DNA of 64,000 bases from Aplectana chamaeleonis. Taxonomy: Eukaryota; Nematoda; Chromadorea; Rhabditida; Cosmocercidae. The stretch lies in contig JAPDOI010001431.1 in NCBI GenBank assembly GCA_029168955.1, positions 117,116 to 181,115 on the forward strand, read 5' to 3'. The notes below the pieces were generated by a model, which was not told the origin of the DNA, searched no databases, and saw only the letters and a program-made list of their open reading frames with translations. Positions within the stretch are counted from its first letter, which is position 1. Each line of letters opens with the position of its first letter. This document shows, piece after piece, positions 52,301-64,000 of this stretch. A program made the translations under genes and the position numbers.

Positions 52301-55300
52301 CTGATCATGAGAGATTTTATTTGTTCAGAAAGCCACAAAGTTTCCGGACAGAGCGCCGCGAAGCGGCCCGAACCCCCCGGCTTATGGTTCCCGGACAAAG
52401 CGCCGCGAAGCGGCGCTTTGGCCGGGGTTTTCCTGATCATGAGAGATTTAATTTGTTCAGAAAAGCCACAAAGTTTCCGGACAGAGCGCCGCGAAGCGGC
52501 GCGAACCCCCTTATGGTTCCCGGACAAAAGCGCAGCGAAGCAGCGCTTTGGCCGGGGTTTTCTGATCATGAGAGATTTAATTTGTTCAGAAAAGCCACAA
52601 AGTTTCGACAGAGCGCCGCGAAGCGGCGCGAACCCCGGCTTATGGTTCCCGGACAAAGCGCCGCGAAGCGGCGCTTTGGCCGGGTTTTCCTGATCATGAG
52701 AGATTTAATTTGTTCAGAAAAGTCACAAAGTTTCCGGACAGAGCGCCGCGAAGCGGCGCGAACCCCGGCTTATGGTTCCCGGACAAAGCGCCGCGAAGCG
52801 GCGCTATGGCCGGGGTTTTCCTGATCATGAGAGATTTAATTTGTTCAGAAAAGCCACAAAGTTTCGGACAGAGCGCCGCGAAGCGGCGCGAACCCCGGCC
52901 TATGGTTCCCGGACAAAGCGCCGCGAAGCGGCGCTTTGGCCGGGGTTTTCCTGATCGTGAGAGATTTAATTTGATCAGAAAAGCCACAAAGTTTCCGGAC
53001 AGTGCGCCGCGAAGCGGCGCGAACCCCCCGGCTTATGGTCCCCGGACAAAGCGCCGCGAAGCGGCGCTTTGGCCGGGGTTTTCCTGATCGTGAGAGATTT
53101 AATTTGTTCAGAAAAGCCACAAAGTTTCCGGACAGAGCGCCGCGAAGCGGCGCGAACCCCCCGGCTTATGGTTCCCGGACAAAGCGCCGCGAAGCGGCGC
53201 TTTAGCCGGGGTTTTCCTGATCGTGAGAGATTTAATTTGTTCAGAAAAGCCACAAAGTTTCCGGACAGAGCGCCGCGAAGCGGCGCGAACCCCCCGGCTT
53301 ATGGTTCCCGGACAAAGCGCCGCGAAGCGGCGCAAACCCCCCGGCTTATGGTTCCCGGACAAAGCGCCGCGAAGCGGCTCTTTGGCCGGGGTTTTCCTGA
53401 TCGTGAGAGATTTAATTTGTTCAGAAAAGCCACAAAGTTCCCGGACAGAGCGCCGCGGAGCGGCGCGAACCCCGGTTTTATGGTTCCCGGACAAAGCGCC
53501 GCGAAGCAGCGCTTGGCCGGGGTTTTCCTGATCATGAGAGATTTTATTTGTTCAGAAAAGCCACAAAGTTTCCGGACAGAGCGCCGCGAAGCGGCGCGAA
53601 CCCCCGGCTTATGGTTCCTGGACAAAGCGCCGCGAAGCAGCGCTTTGGCCGGGGTTTTCCTGATCATGAGAGATTTAATTTGTTCAGAAAAGTCACAAAG
53701 TTTCCGGACAGAGCGCCGCGAAGCGGCGCGAACCCCGGCTTATGGTTCCCGGACAAAGCGCCGCGAAGCAGCGCTTTGGCCGGGGTTTCCCTGATCATGA
53801 GAGATTTAATTTGTTCAGAAAAGTCACAAAGTTTCCGGACAGAGCGCCGCGAAGCGGCGCGAACCCGGCTTATGGTTCCCGGACAAAGCGCCGCGAAGCA
53901 GCGCTTTGGCCGGGGTTTCTGATCATGAGAGATTTAATTTGTTCAGAAAAAGTCACAAAGTTTCCGGACAGAGCGCCGCGAAGCGGCGCGAACCCCCCTG
54001 GATATGGTTCCCGGACAAAGCGCCGCGAAGCAGCGCTTTGGCCGGGTTTCTCCTGATCATGAGAGATTTAATTTGTTCAGAAAAGTCACAAAGTTTCCGG
54101 ACAGAGCGCCGCGAAGCGGCGCGAACCCCCCGGCGTATGGTTCCCGGACAAAGCGCCGCGAAGCAGCGCTTTGGCCGGGTTTCTCCTGATCATGAGAGAT
54201 TTTATTTGTTCAGAAAAGCCACAAAGTTTCCGGACAGAGCGCCGCGAAGCGGCGCGAACCCCCCGGTCTATGGTTTCCGGACAAAGCGCCGCGAAGCAGC
54301 GCTTTGGCCGGGGTTTTCCTGATCATGAGAGATTTTATTTGTTCAGAAAAGCCACAACGTTTCCGGACAGAGCGCCGCCAAGCGGTGCGGACCCCCCGGC
54401 TTATAGTTCCCGGACAAAGTGCCGCGAAGCAGCGCTTTGGCCAGGGTTTTCCTGATCATGAGAGATTTTATTTGTTCAGAAAAGCCACAAAGTTTCCGGA
54501 CAGAGCGCCGCGAAGCGGCGCGAACCCCCCGGTCTATGGTTTCCGGACAAAGCGCCGCGAAGCAGCGCTTTGGCCGGGGTTTTCCTGATCATGAGAGATT
54601 TAATTTGTTCAGAAAAGTCACAAAGTTTCCGGACAGAGCGCAGCGAAGCGGCGCGAACCCGGTTTATAGTTCCCGGACAAAGCGCCGCGAAGCAGCGCTT
54701 TGGCCGGGGTTTTCCTGATCATGAGAGATTTTATTTGTTCAGAAAAGCCACAAAGTTTCCGGACAGAGCGCCGCGAAGCGGCGTGAACCCCCCGGCTTAT
54801 GGTTCCCGGACAAAGCGCCGCGAAGCGACGCTTTGGCCGGGGTTTTCCTGATCATGAGAGATTTAATTTGATCAGAAAAGCCACAAAGTTTCCGGACAGA
54901 GCGCCGCGAAGCGGAGCGGGCCCCCCAGCTTATAGTTCCCGGACAAAGCGCCGCGAAGCGGCACGAACCCCCCGGCCTATGGTTCCCGGACAAAGCGCCG
55001 CGAAGCGGCGCTTTGGCCGGAGTTTTCCTGATCATGAGAGATTTAATTTGATCAGAAAAGCCACAAAGTTTCCGGACAGAGCGCCGCGAAGCGGCGCGAA
55101 CCCCCCGGCTTATGGTTCCCCGACAAAGCGCCGCGAAGCGGCGCTTTGGCCGGGGTTTTCCTGATCATGAGAGATTTAATTTGTCCAGAAAAGCCACAAA
55201 GTTTCCGGACAGAGCGCCGCGAAGCGTCTTGAACCTCCCGGTTTATAGTTCCCGGACAAAGCGCCGCGAAGCAGCGCTTTGGCCGTGGTTTTCCTGATCA

Positions 55301-56000
55301 TGAGAGATTTTATTTGTTCAGAAAAGCCACAAAGTTTCCGGACAGAGCGCCGCGAAGCGGCGCGAACCCCCCGGCTTATGGTTCCCGGACAAAGCGCCGC
55401 GAAGCAGCGCTTTGGCCGGGGTTTTCCTGATCATGAGAGATTTTATTTGTTCAGAAAAGCCACAAAGTTTCCGGACAGAGCGCCGCGAAGCGGTGCGGAC
55501 CCCCCGGCTTATAGTTCCCGGACAAAGCGCCGCGAAGCGCCGCTTTGTCCGGGGTTTTCCTGATCACGAGAGATTTAATTTGTTCAGAAAAGCCACAAAG
55601 TTTCCGGACAGAGCGCCGCGAAGCGGCGCGGACCTCCCGGCTTATGGTTCCCGGACAAAGCGCCGCGAACCCCGGCTAATGGTTCCCGGACGCCGCGAAG
55701 CGGCGCGAACCAGTCTATGGTTCCCGGACAAAGCGCCGCGAAGCGGCGCTTTGGCCGGGTTTCCTGATCATGAGAGATTTTATTTGTTCAGAAAAGCCAC
55801 AAAGTTTCCGGACAGAGCGCCGCGAAGCGGCCTGAACCCCGGCTTATGGTTCCCGGACAAAGCGCCGCGAAGCAGCGCTTTGGCGGGTTTTCCTGATCAT
55901 GAGAGATTTAATTTGTTCAGAAAAGTCACAAAGCTTCTGGACAGAGCGCCGCGAAGCGGCGCGAACCCCGGCTTATGGTTCCCGGACAAAGCGCCGCGAA
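40371..56000. repeat. Satellite block 3: mixed variants, patches and shared rare copies
   Basis: GCGGCGC and GCAGCGC arms are mixed. Groups of copies have four C residues instead of six in the GAACCCCCCGG tract (about 40.6-41.4, 43.6-44.6, 48.0-48.5 and 52.5-53.8 kb). Divergent patches lie at 42.90-43.44 kb and 46.68-47.30 kb. Several rare variants recur at distant positions within the block and beyond. Confidence 0.7.
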
Positions 56001-59000
56001 GCAGCGCTTTGGCCGGGGTTTTCCCTGATCATGAGAGATTTAATTTGTTCAGAAAAGCCACAAAGTTTTCGGACAGAGCGCCGCGAAGCGGCGCGAACCC
56101 CCGGCTTATGAGTTCCCGGACAAAGCGCCGCGAAGCGGCGCTTTGGCCGGTTCTCTGATCATGAGAGATTTTATGGTTCACAAAGTTTCGGACAGAGCGC
56201 CGCGAAGCGGCGCGAACCCCTCGGCTTATGGTTCCCGGACAAAGCGCCGCGAAGCAGCGCTTTGGCCGGGGTTTTCCTGATCATGAGAGATTTTATTTGT
56301 TCAGAAAAGCCACAAAGTTTGGACAGAGCGCCGCGAAGCGGCGCGAACCCCGGCTTATGGTTCCCGGACAAAGCGCCGCGAACCTAGCGGCGCGAACCCC
56401 CGGCCTATGGTTCCCGGACAAAGCGCCGCGAAGCGGCGCTTTGGCCGGAATTTTCCTGATCATGAGAGATTTAATTTGTTCAGAAAAGCCACAAAGTTTG
56501 ACAGAGCGCCGCGAAGCGGCGCGAACCCCCCAGCTTATGGTTCCCGGACAAAGCGCCGCGAAGCGGCGCTTTGGCCGTGGTTTTCCTGATCGTGTTGAGA
56601 TTTAATTTGTTCAGAAAAGCCACAAAGTTTCCGGACAGAGCCCCGCGAACCGGCGAGAACCCCCGGCGTATGGTTCCCGGACAGCGCGCCGCGAAGCGTC
56701 GCTTTGGCCGAGTTTTTTTTCTGATCATGAGAGATTTAATTTGTTCAGAAAAGCCACAAAGTTCCCGGACAGAGCGCCGCGAAGCGGCGCGAACCCAACT
56801 TATAGTTTCGGACAAAGCGCCGCGAAGCACGCAGACCGGCTTATGGTTCCCGGACAAAGCGCCGCGAAGCGACGCTTTGGCCGGGGTTTTCCTGATCATG
56901 AGAGATTTAATTTGATCAGAAAAGCCACAAAGTTTCCGGACAGAGCGCCGCGAAGCGGAGCGGGCCCCCCAGCTTATAGTTCCCGGACAAAGCGCCGCGA
57001 AGCGGCACGAACCAACTTATAGTTTCCGGACAAAGCGCGACGCCCCGGCCTATGGTTCCCGGACAAAGCGCCGCGAAGCGGCGCTTTGCTCGGGGTTTTC
57101 CTGATCACGAAAGATTTAATTTGTTCAGAAAAGCCACAAAGTTTCCGGACAGAGCGCCGCGAAGCGGCGCGAACCCCCCGGCTTATGGTTCCCCGACAAA
57201 GCGCCGCGAAGCGGCGCGAACCACCCGGCCTATGGTTCCCGGACAAAGCGCAGCGAAGCGCCGCTTTGGCCGGAGTTTTCCTGATCATGAGAGATTTAAT
57301 TTGTTCAGAAAAGCCTCAAAGTTTCCGGACAGAGCGCCGCGAAGCGGTGCGGACCCCCCGGCTTATGGTTCCCGGACAAAGCGCCGCGAAGCGGCGCGAA
57401 CCATACTTTTGGCCGGGGGTTTTCCTGATCATGAGAGATTTAATTTGTTCAGAAAAGCCACAAAGTTTCCAGGACAGAGCGCCGCGAAGCGGCGCGAACC
57501 CCGGTTTATGGTTCCCGGACAAAGCGCCGCGAAGCGGTGCTTTGGCCGGGTTTTCTGATCATGAGAGATTTTATTTGTTCAGAAAAGCCACAAAGTTTCG
57601 GACAGAGCGCCGCGAAGCGGCTGCAACCCCCGGCCTATGGTTCCCGGACAAAGCGCCGCGAAGCGGCGCTTTGGCCTCGGTTTTCCTGATCATGAGAGAT
57701 TTAATTTGATCAGAAAAGCCACAAAGTTTCCGGACAGAGCGCCGCGAAGCGGCACCTGGAACCCCTGTTTCCGGACAAAGCGCCGCGAAGCAGCGCTTGG
57801 CCGGGTTTTCCTGATCATGAGAGATTTAATTTGTTCAGAAAAGCCACAAAGTTTCCGGACAGAGCGCCGCGGAGCGGCATGAACCTCCTGGCTAATGGTT
57901 CCCGGACACAGCGCCGCGAAGCGTTATGAACCAGCCTATGGTTCCCGGACAAAGCGCGCGGCTTGCGCTTTGGCCGGAGTTTTCTGATCGTGAGGAGATT
58001 TAATTTGTTCAGAAAAGCCACAAAGTTTCCGGACAGAGCGCCGCGAAGCGCGAACCCAGCTTATGGTTCCCGGACAAAGCGCCGCGAAGCGGCGCTTGGC
58101 CGGGATTTCTGATCATGAGAGATTTAATTTGTTCAGAAAAGCCACAAAGTTTCCGGACAGAGCGCCGCGAAGCGGCGCGAACCAACTTATGGTTCCCGGA
58201 CAAAGCGCCGCGAAGCGGCGCTTTGGCCGGGTTTTCCTTGATCGTAAGAGATTTAATTTGTTCAGAAAAGCCACAAAGTTTCCGGACAGAGCGCCGCGAA
58301 GCGGCGCGAACCCCCCGGCCTATGGTTCCCGGACAAAGCGCCGCGAAGCGGCGCTTTGGCCGGGGTTTTCCTGATCGCGAGAGATTTAGTTTGTTCAGAA
58401 AAGCCACAAAGTTTCCGGACAGAGCGCCGCGAAGCGACGCTTTGGCCGGGGTTTTCCTGATCGTAAGAGATTTAATTTGCTCAGAAAAGCCAAAAAGTTT
58501 CCGGACAGAGCGCCGCGGAGCTGCGCGAACCCCCCGGCCTATGGTTCCCGGACAAAGCGCCGCGAAGCGTCGCTTCGGCCGGGGGCTTTCCTGGATCATG
58601 AGAGATTTAATTTGTTCAGAAAAGTCAAAGTTTCTGGACAGAGCGCCGCGAAGCGGCGCGATTTTCTGATCTGATCGATTTAATTTGTTCAGAAAAGCCA
58701 CAAAGTTTCCGGACAGAGCGCCATGACGCTGATGCTGCGAACCAACTTATGGTTCCCGGACAAAGCGCCGCGAAGCAGCGCTTTGGCCGGAGTTTCCTGA
58801 TCATGAGAGATTTAATTTGTTCAGAAAAGCCACAAAGTTTCCGGACAGAGCGCCGCGAAGCGGCGCGAACCGGCCTATGGTTCCCGGACAAAGCGCAGCG
58901 AAGCAGCGCTTTGGCCGGGGTTTTCCTGATCATGAGAGATTTAATTTGTTCAGAAAAAGCCACAAAGTTTCCGGACAGAGCGCCGCGAAGCGCGCGGGTT

Positions 59001-62000
59001 CCCGGGCGCGAACCCAACCGGCTTATGGTTCCCGGACAAAGCGCCGCGAAGCGGCGCTTTGGCCGGGTTTTCCTGATCGAGAGATTTAATTTGTTCAGAA
59101 AAGCCACAAAGTTTCCGGACAGAGCGCCGCGAAGCGCGCTGAACCCCGGCTTATGGTTCCCGGACAAAGCGCCGCGAAGCGGCGAACCCCTGGTTCCCAG
59201 GACCAGCGCCGCGAAGCGCTTGGCCGGGAAGTTTTCTGATCATGAGAGATTTAATTTGTTCAGAAAAAGCCACAAAGTTTCCCGGGGACAGAGCGCCGCG
59301 AAGCGCGCGAACCCCTGGAGCCTATGGTTCCCGGACAAAGCGCCGCGAAGCGGCGCTTTGGCCGGGGGTTTTCCTGACGGGGAGAGATTTAATTTGTCCA
59401 GAAAAGCCACAAAGTTTCCGGACAGAGCGCCGCGAAGCGGCGGGAACCCCCCGGCTTATGGTTCCCGGAGTCAAAGCGCCGCGAAGCGGCACGAACCCCG
59501 GCCTATGAGCCACGGGACAAAGATGCCGCGAAGCGGCGCTTTGGCACAACGGGGTTTTCCTGATCATGAGAGATTTAATTTGTTCAGAAAAAGCCACAAA
59601 GTTTCCGGACAGAGCGCCGCGAAGCGCGCGCGAACCCCCGGCTTATGGTTCCCGGACAAAGCGCCGCGAAGCAGCGCTTTGGCCGGGGTTTTTCTGATCA
59701 TGAGAGAGATTTAATTTGTTCAGAAAAGCCACAAAGTTTCCGGACAGGAGCGCCGCGAAGCGGCGCGAACCTCCCGGCTTATGGTTCCTGGACGTAAAGC
59801 CGCGAAGCGGCGCGAACCCCCGGTTTATGAGCCTCCTGGGATGGTATGCGAAGCGGCGCTTTGGCCGGGTTTCTCTCTGGATTTCAAGTGAGATGATTTA
59901 ATTTGGTTCAGAAAAGCCACAAAAGTTTCGGACAGAGCGCCGCGAAGCTTACTAATTAACCTGGTTCCCGAGACAAAGCGCCGCGAAGCGGCACTGAACC
60001 CCGGCCTATGGTTCCCGGACAAAGCGCCGCGAAGCGGCGCTTTGGCCGGAGTTTTCCTGATCATGGAGAGATTTAATTTGTTCAGAAAAGCCACAAAGTT
60101 TCCGGACAGAGCGCCGCGAAGCACCTGAACCAGCTATAGTTTCCGAACAAAGCGCCGCGAAGCGGCAGCGAACCTCCAGCTTATGAGTGGAGTTCCTCGA
60201 CAGCGCCGCGAAGCGGCGCGAACCACCCGGGTTTATGGTTCTCGGACAAAGCGCCGCGAAGCAGCGCTTTGGCCGGAGTTTTCCTGATCATGAGAGATTT
60301 AATTTGTTCAGAAGAAAAAGCCACAAAGTTTCGGACAGAGCGCCGCGAAGCGGCGCGAACCTCCCAACCTATAGTTCCCGGACAAAGCGCCGCGAAGCAG
60401 CGCTTTGGCCGGGGTTTTCCTGATCATGAGAGATTTAATTTGTTCAGAAAAGCCACAAAGTTTCCGGACAGAGCGCCGCGAAGCCGGCGTGAACTCTCCC
60501 CCCGGTTTATGGTTCCCGGACAAAGCGCCGCGAAGCGACGCTTTGGCCGGGTTTTCCGTGATCATGAGAGATTTTATTTGTTCAGAAAAGCCACAAAGTT
60601 TCCGGATGACAGATGCGCCGCAGTATATAGGCGCGGAACCCTGGTTTATGGCTTTAGTTCCCGGACAAAAGCGCCGCGAAGCAGCGCTTTGGCCGGGGTT
60701 TTCCTGATCATGAGAGATTTTATTTGTTCAGAAAAGCCACAAAGTTTCCGGACAGAGCGCCGAAGCGGCACGCTGAACTCACCGGCCTGGAGATGGTTCC
60801 CGGACCAAAGCGCCGCGAAGCCTGGCGCTTTGGCCGGGTTTTTCCCTGATCATGAGAGATTTGAATTTGTTCAGAAAAAGCCACAAGAGTTTCCAGACCG
60901 AGCGCCGCGAAGCGGAGGAACCGATACCGGCTTACGGTTCCCGGACAGAGCGCCGCGAGCGGAGCGCTACGAACCCCCGGCTAATGGTTCCCGGACAAAA
61001 AGCGCCGCGAAGCACGCGCAGCCGGAGTTTCGATCATGAGAGATTTAATTTGTTCCAGAAAAGTCACGAGTTTCGGACAGAGCGCCGCGAAGCGCCGCGA
61101 ACCCCGGCCTGAAGGAGCCCTCCAGACAGGCGCAGCGCAGAAGTGGCGCTTTGGCCGGAAGGTTTTCCCTGATCATGAGAGGATTTATAATTTGTTCAGA
61201 AAAAGCCACAAAGTTTCCGGACAGAGCGCCGCGAAGCGGCGCGAACCCCCGGCTTATGGTTCCCGGACAAAGCGCCGCGGAGCAGCGCTTGGCCAGGTCA
61301 ATCCTGAAGTGAGAGATTTAATTTGTTCAGAAAGTCACAAAGTTTCCAGATATACATGGCGCGCAAGCGGCGCGAAACCCTGGTTATATTCCCGGACAAA
61401 GCGCCGCGAAGCGGCTATGAACCCAACCTATGGTTCCCTAATAAAGTACGAAGCATGCAGCTTGGTCAGTTTTCTCCCTGATCATGAGAGATTTTAATTT
61501 GTTCAGAAAAGTCACAAAGCTTCCGGATTAGAGTGCCATAAAGGAAAGAACCTTCGAGCGTTTTATCGGAAAGCGTCATAAGGGACAGCGCTGGCCGGGT
61601 TTTCCTCGGATCACAGAGATTTAATTGTTCTCAGAAAAAGTTTGTTAAAGCTTTTTGATAGAGGCGCCGCGAACTCCCCGAACTAATGTGGTTCCCGGAC
61701 AAAGCTGCACCGCATGAAGCGCTTTGCGCCGGAGTTTTCCTGATCATGAGAGATTAATTTGTTCCAGAAAAGCCACAAGTTTGGACAGAGCGCCGCGAAG
61801 CGGCGCGGAACCTCCCGGCTTATGGTGTCCCGGACAAAGCGCCGCGAAGCGTAGCGCTTGGCCGGGTTTCCTGATCATGAGAGATTTTATTTGTTCAGAA
61901 AAAGTGCTGGCACAAAGTTTCCGGACAGAGCGCCGCGAAGCGGCGTAGATACCTCCCGGCTTATGGTTCCTCGGACAAAGCGCCGCGAACCCCTACGAAC

Positions 62001-64000
62001 CGGCTAATGGTTTCGACAGCACGCCGCTGGCTTACTTTAACGGATCTGATCATGAAATTTCTTCACGTTCAGAAAAGCCACAAAGTTTCCGGACAGAGCG
62101 CCGCGAAGCGCGCAGACCCAATATGGTTTCGGACAAAGCGCCGCGAAGCTCAGCGCTTTTGGCCGGTTTCTGATCGCCAGAGTTTAATTTGTTCAGAAAG
62201 TGCGGGTTCTGGACAGAGCGGCGCGAACCCTTTACGAAACTACCTGGTTCCCGTTGACAAAACGCGTTAGCAGCGCTTTGGCCGGGATTTTCCTGATCAT
62301 GAGAGATTTAATTTGGTGCAGAAAAGCCACAAAGTTTCCGGACGAGAGCGCCGCGAAACGCCAGCGACACCAAACTGTGGTTTATGGTGCTCCCGGGTCT
62401 ATGGCTGGACTAAAGCGCCGCGGTAAGCGGCGCTTTGGCAGGAGTTTTCCCTGATCATGAGAGATTTAATTTGTTCGCAGAAAGCCACAAAGCTTCCGGA
62501 CAGAGCGCCGCGAAGCGCTGCAGCGAACCCCGGCTAATGGAGCCCGACACGCCGCGAAGCGGCGCGAACCACCCGGCCTATGGTTCCCGGACAAAAGCGC
62601 GCCGCGAAGCAGCGCTTTGGCCGAGTTTCTCCTGATCATGAGAGATTTTTATTTGTTCAGAAAAAGCCACAAAGTTTCCGGACAGAGCGCCGCGAAGCGG
62701 TGCGGACTCCCGGCTTATGGTTCCTGGACGTGCGCCGCGAAGCGGCGCGAACCCCCAACGGATCATGGTCTTCTGGACAAAGCGCCGCGAAGCAGCGCTT
62801 TGGCCGGGTTACTTCTGATCATGAGAGATTTAATGTTGTTCAGAAAAGCTTCTAAAGTTTCCGGACAGAGCGCAGCGAAGCGGCATACCGAACTCCCCAA
62901 CTTATGGTTCCCGGACAAAGCGCCGCGAAGCAGCGCTTTGGCCGAGGTTTCTCCCGATCATGAGAGATTTTATTTGTTCAGAAAGCCACAAAGTTTCCGG
63001 ACAGAGTGCCGCGAAGCGGCGCGAACCTCCGGGCTTATGGTTCCCGGACAAAGCGCCGCCAGAACTCCCGCGCTAATGGTTCCCGGACAAAGCGCCGCGA
63101 AGCGCGGCGCAGAACTCTCCTGTCTATGGTTCCGGACAGAAAGCGCCGCGAAGCGGCGCTTTGGCCGGGGGTTTATCCTGATCATGAGGGAATTTAATTT
63201 GTTCAGAAAAGCCACAAAGCTTGGACAGAGCGCCGCGACATTAGTGGCGCGAACCCCGGCTTATGAGTTTCTGGACAAGGCGCCGCAAAGCAGCGCTTTG
63301 GCCGGGTTTTCCCTGATCATGAGAGATTTAATTTGTTCAGAAAAATTCATTAAAGTTTCCTGGGACAGAGCGCCGCGAAGCGGCGCGAACCCCGGCTTAT
63401 GGTCTCGACAAAGCGCCGCGGATCAATATAAACAACCCGGCTTATGGTTCCCGACGTTCGATCATGAGAGATTTAATTTGTTCAGTCTAAAGTTTCCTGG
63501 ACAGAGCGCCGCGAAGCGGCGCGAACTCCCCGGCTTTATGCGTTCCCTGGACAAGCGCCGCGAAGCGGCGCTTTGGCCGGAGTTTCCTCCTGATCATGAG
63601 AGATTTGACTTTGTCTCAAGAAAAGCCACAAAGTTTGCCGGACAGAGCGTCGCAGCGGCGCGAACCCCGGTTTATGGTTCGACAAAGCGCCGCGAAGCGG
63701 CTTTGCGAACCTCCCGGCTTATGGTTCCCGGACAAAGCGCCGCGAAGCCCCGGTTAATGGCCGGCGGTTTCCTGATCATGAGAGATTTTATTTGTTCAGA
63801 AAAGCCTGGTTTCCTGACCAGAGCCGCCGCGAAGCGGCGCGGAACCTCCCGGTTTATGGTTACTGGACAAGCGCCGCGAAGCAGCGCTTTTTGGCCAGGG
63901 GTTTTCCTGATCATGAGAGATTTATTTTGAACGGTGAAAAAGCCACAAAGTTTCGGACAGAGCGCCGCGAAGCAGCGCTATGGCCGGGTTTCTCCTGATC
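56001..64000. repeat. Satellite block 4: copies with increasing small indels
   Basis: Insertions and deletions of one to several bases appear in almost every copy, rising sharply after about 58.6 kb (for example 59810-59850, 61520-61720, 62180-62260), while hairpin cores and TGATCATGAGAG remain recognisable. Real decay at an array margin and uncorrected long-read sequence near a contig end both fit. Confidence 0.8.

Larger units (their letters stand above)
29969..64000. repeat. 133-bp hairpin satellite array, runs off the window end
   Basis: A tandem array of a 133-bp monomer begins GGCCGGGGTTTTCCTGATC. Order within a monomer: GC box, TGATCA/TGATCG, AT-rich GAGAGATTTAATTTGTTCAG, CCACAAAGTTTCCGGACAGA, first hairpin (GCGCCGCGAAGCGGCGC), GAACCCCCCGGCTTATGG, TTCCCGGACAAA, second hairpin, TTT. 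The length divided by the period gives about 250 copies. It is clearly GC-richer than the flank. All copies are in the same orientation. Monomer lengths of 180 and 86 occur by gain or loss of a 47-bp module. Both strands are stop-poor, and because 133 is not a multiple of three, open frames drift from copy to copy. I see no transposase, reverse transcriptase or gene within it. Confidence 0.98.

Noticed and set aside
29969..64000. CRISPR array
   Set aside because: There are no unique spacers; the whole 133-bp unit is repeated, and there are no cas-like genes. The host appears eukaryotic.
29969..64000. Bacterial REP/BIME-type palindromes
   Set aside because: The hairpins are GC-rich and paired, but they lie in a strict tandem satellite in eukaryotic-looking DNA rather than dispersed between bacterial genes.
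29969..64000. Ribosomal DNA or telomeric repeat
   Set aside because: The monomer lacks any rRNA, 5S or TTAGGC-type telomere sequence.

Overview
This is eukaryotic, intergenic, repeat-dominated DNA, most plausibly from a rhabditid (Caenorhabditis-like) nematode. The evidence for that is indirect: AT-rich background full of TTTCGAAA/AAATTTCG low-complexity runs, a CGGCAAA-type run near 17.4 kb, many short palindromic elements with TA or TTAA-like target sites, and long low-copy stretches with no open frame of convincing length. I see no prokaryotic gene organisation, no rRNA, no intact tRNA and no protein-coding gene I would defend. The assignment to nematodes is inference, not proof.

Positions 1-29,968 are a graveyard of small transposable elements in unique DNA. 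Elements that can be delimited from their own inverted ends include a TTAA-ended family (1766-2258, 5629-6069, 6327-6810, 17733-18213 and 22789-23270), TA-flanked palindromic MITEs (2886-3021 and 7589-7867), foldback elements (4092-4484, 5224-5341, 12461-12610), a 0.6-kb element with diverged inverted ends (6941-7559), a 4.5-kb element with 34-bp inverted ends and a 21-bp minisatellite inside one end (10237-14718), and a 615-bp element with 26-bp ends that carries an open frame across most of its length (15780-16394). Two insertions can be read as nested, with the empty site visible. The largest structure is a 6-kb inverted repeat (17498-23518): two arms of about 2.4 kb, nearly identical, around a 1.25-kb loop that holds a 22-bp minisatellite.

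From 29,969 to the end of the window (34 kb) the sequence is one tandem satellite with a 133-bp monomer, roughly 250 copies judged by length. Its start is abrupt and lies directly against a 62-bp sequence that also occurs 760 bp upstream. Each monomer carries two copies of a perfect GC hairpin, stem GCGCCGC with loop GAA, so each centre reads GCGAAGC, the heptamer known for forming exceptionally stable DNA mini-hairpins. The second copy extends to a 16-17 bp stem with one mismatch. The array varies by gain or loss of a 47-bp module holding one hairpin, by recurrent 10-bp deletions that remove one hairpin arm, and by point variants that define blocks. Long-range copies of rare variants (for example at an offset of exactly 2,700 bp) show exchange across the array. 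From about 56 kb and strongly from 58.6 kb the copies become riddled with small indels, either a decaying array edge or uncorrected sequence near a contig end.

The long open frames that appear in the satellite (up to about 430 codons) are a by-product of a stop-poor repeat whose length is not a multiple of three, and are not annotated as genes. The most interesting object in the window is the hairpin satellite itself, followed by the large inverted repeat and the ORF-bearing 615-bp element.
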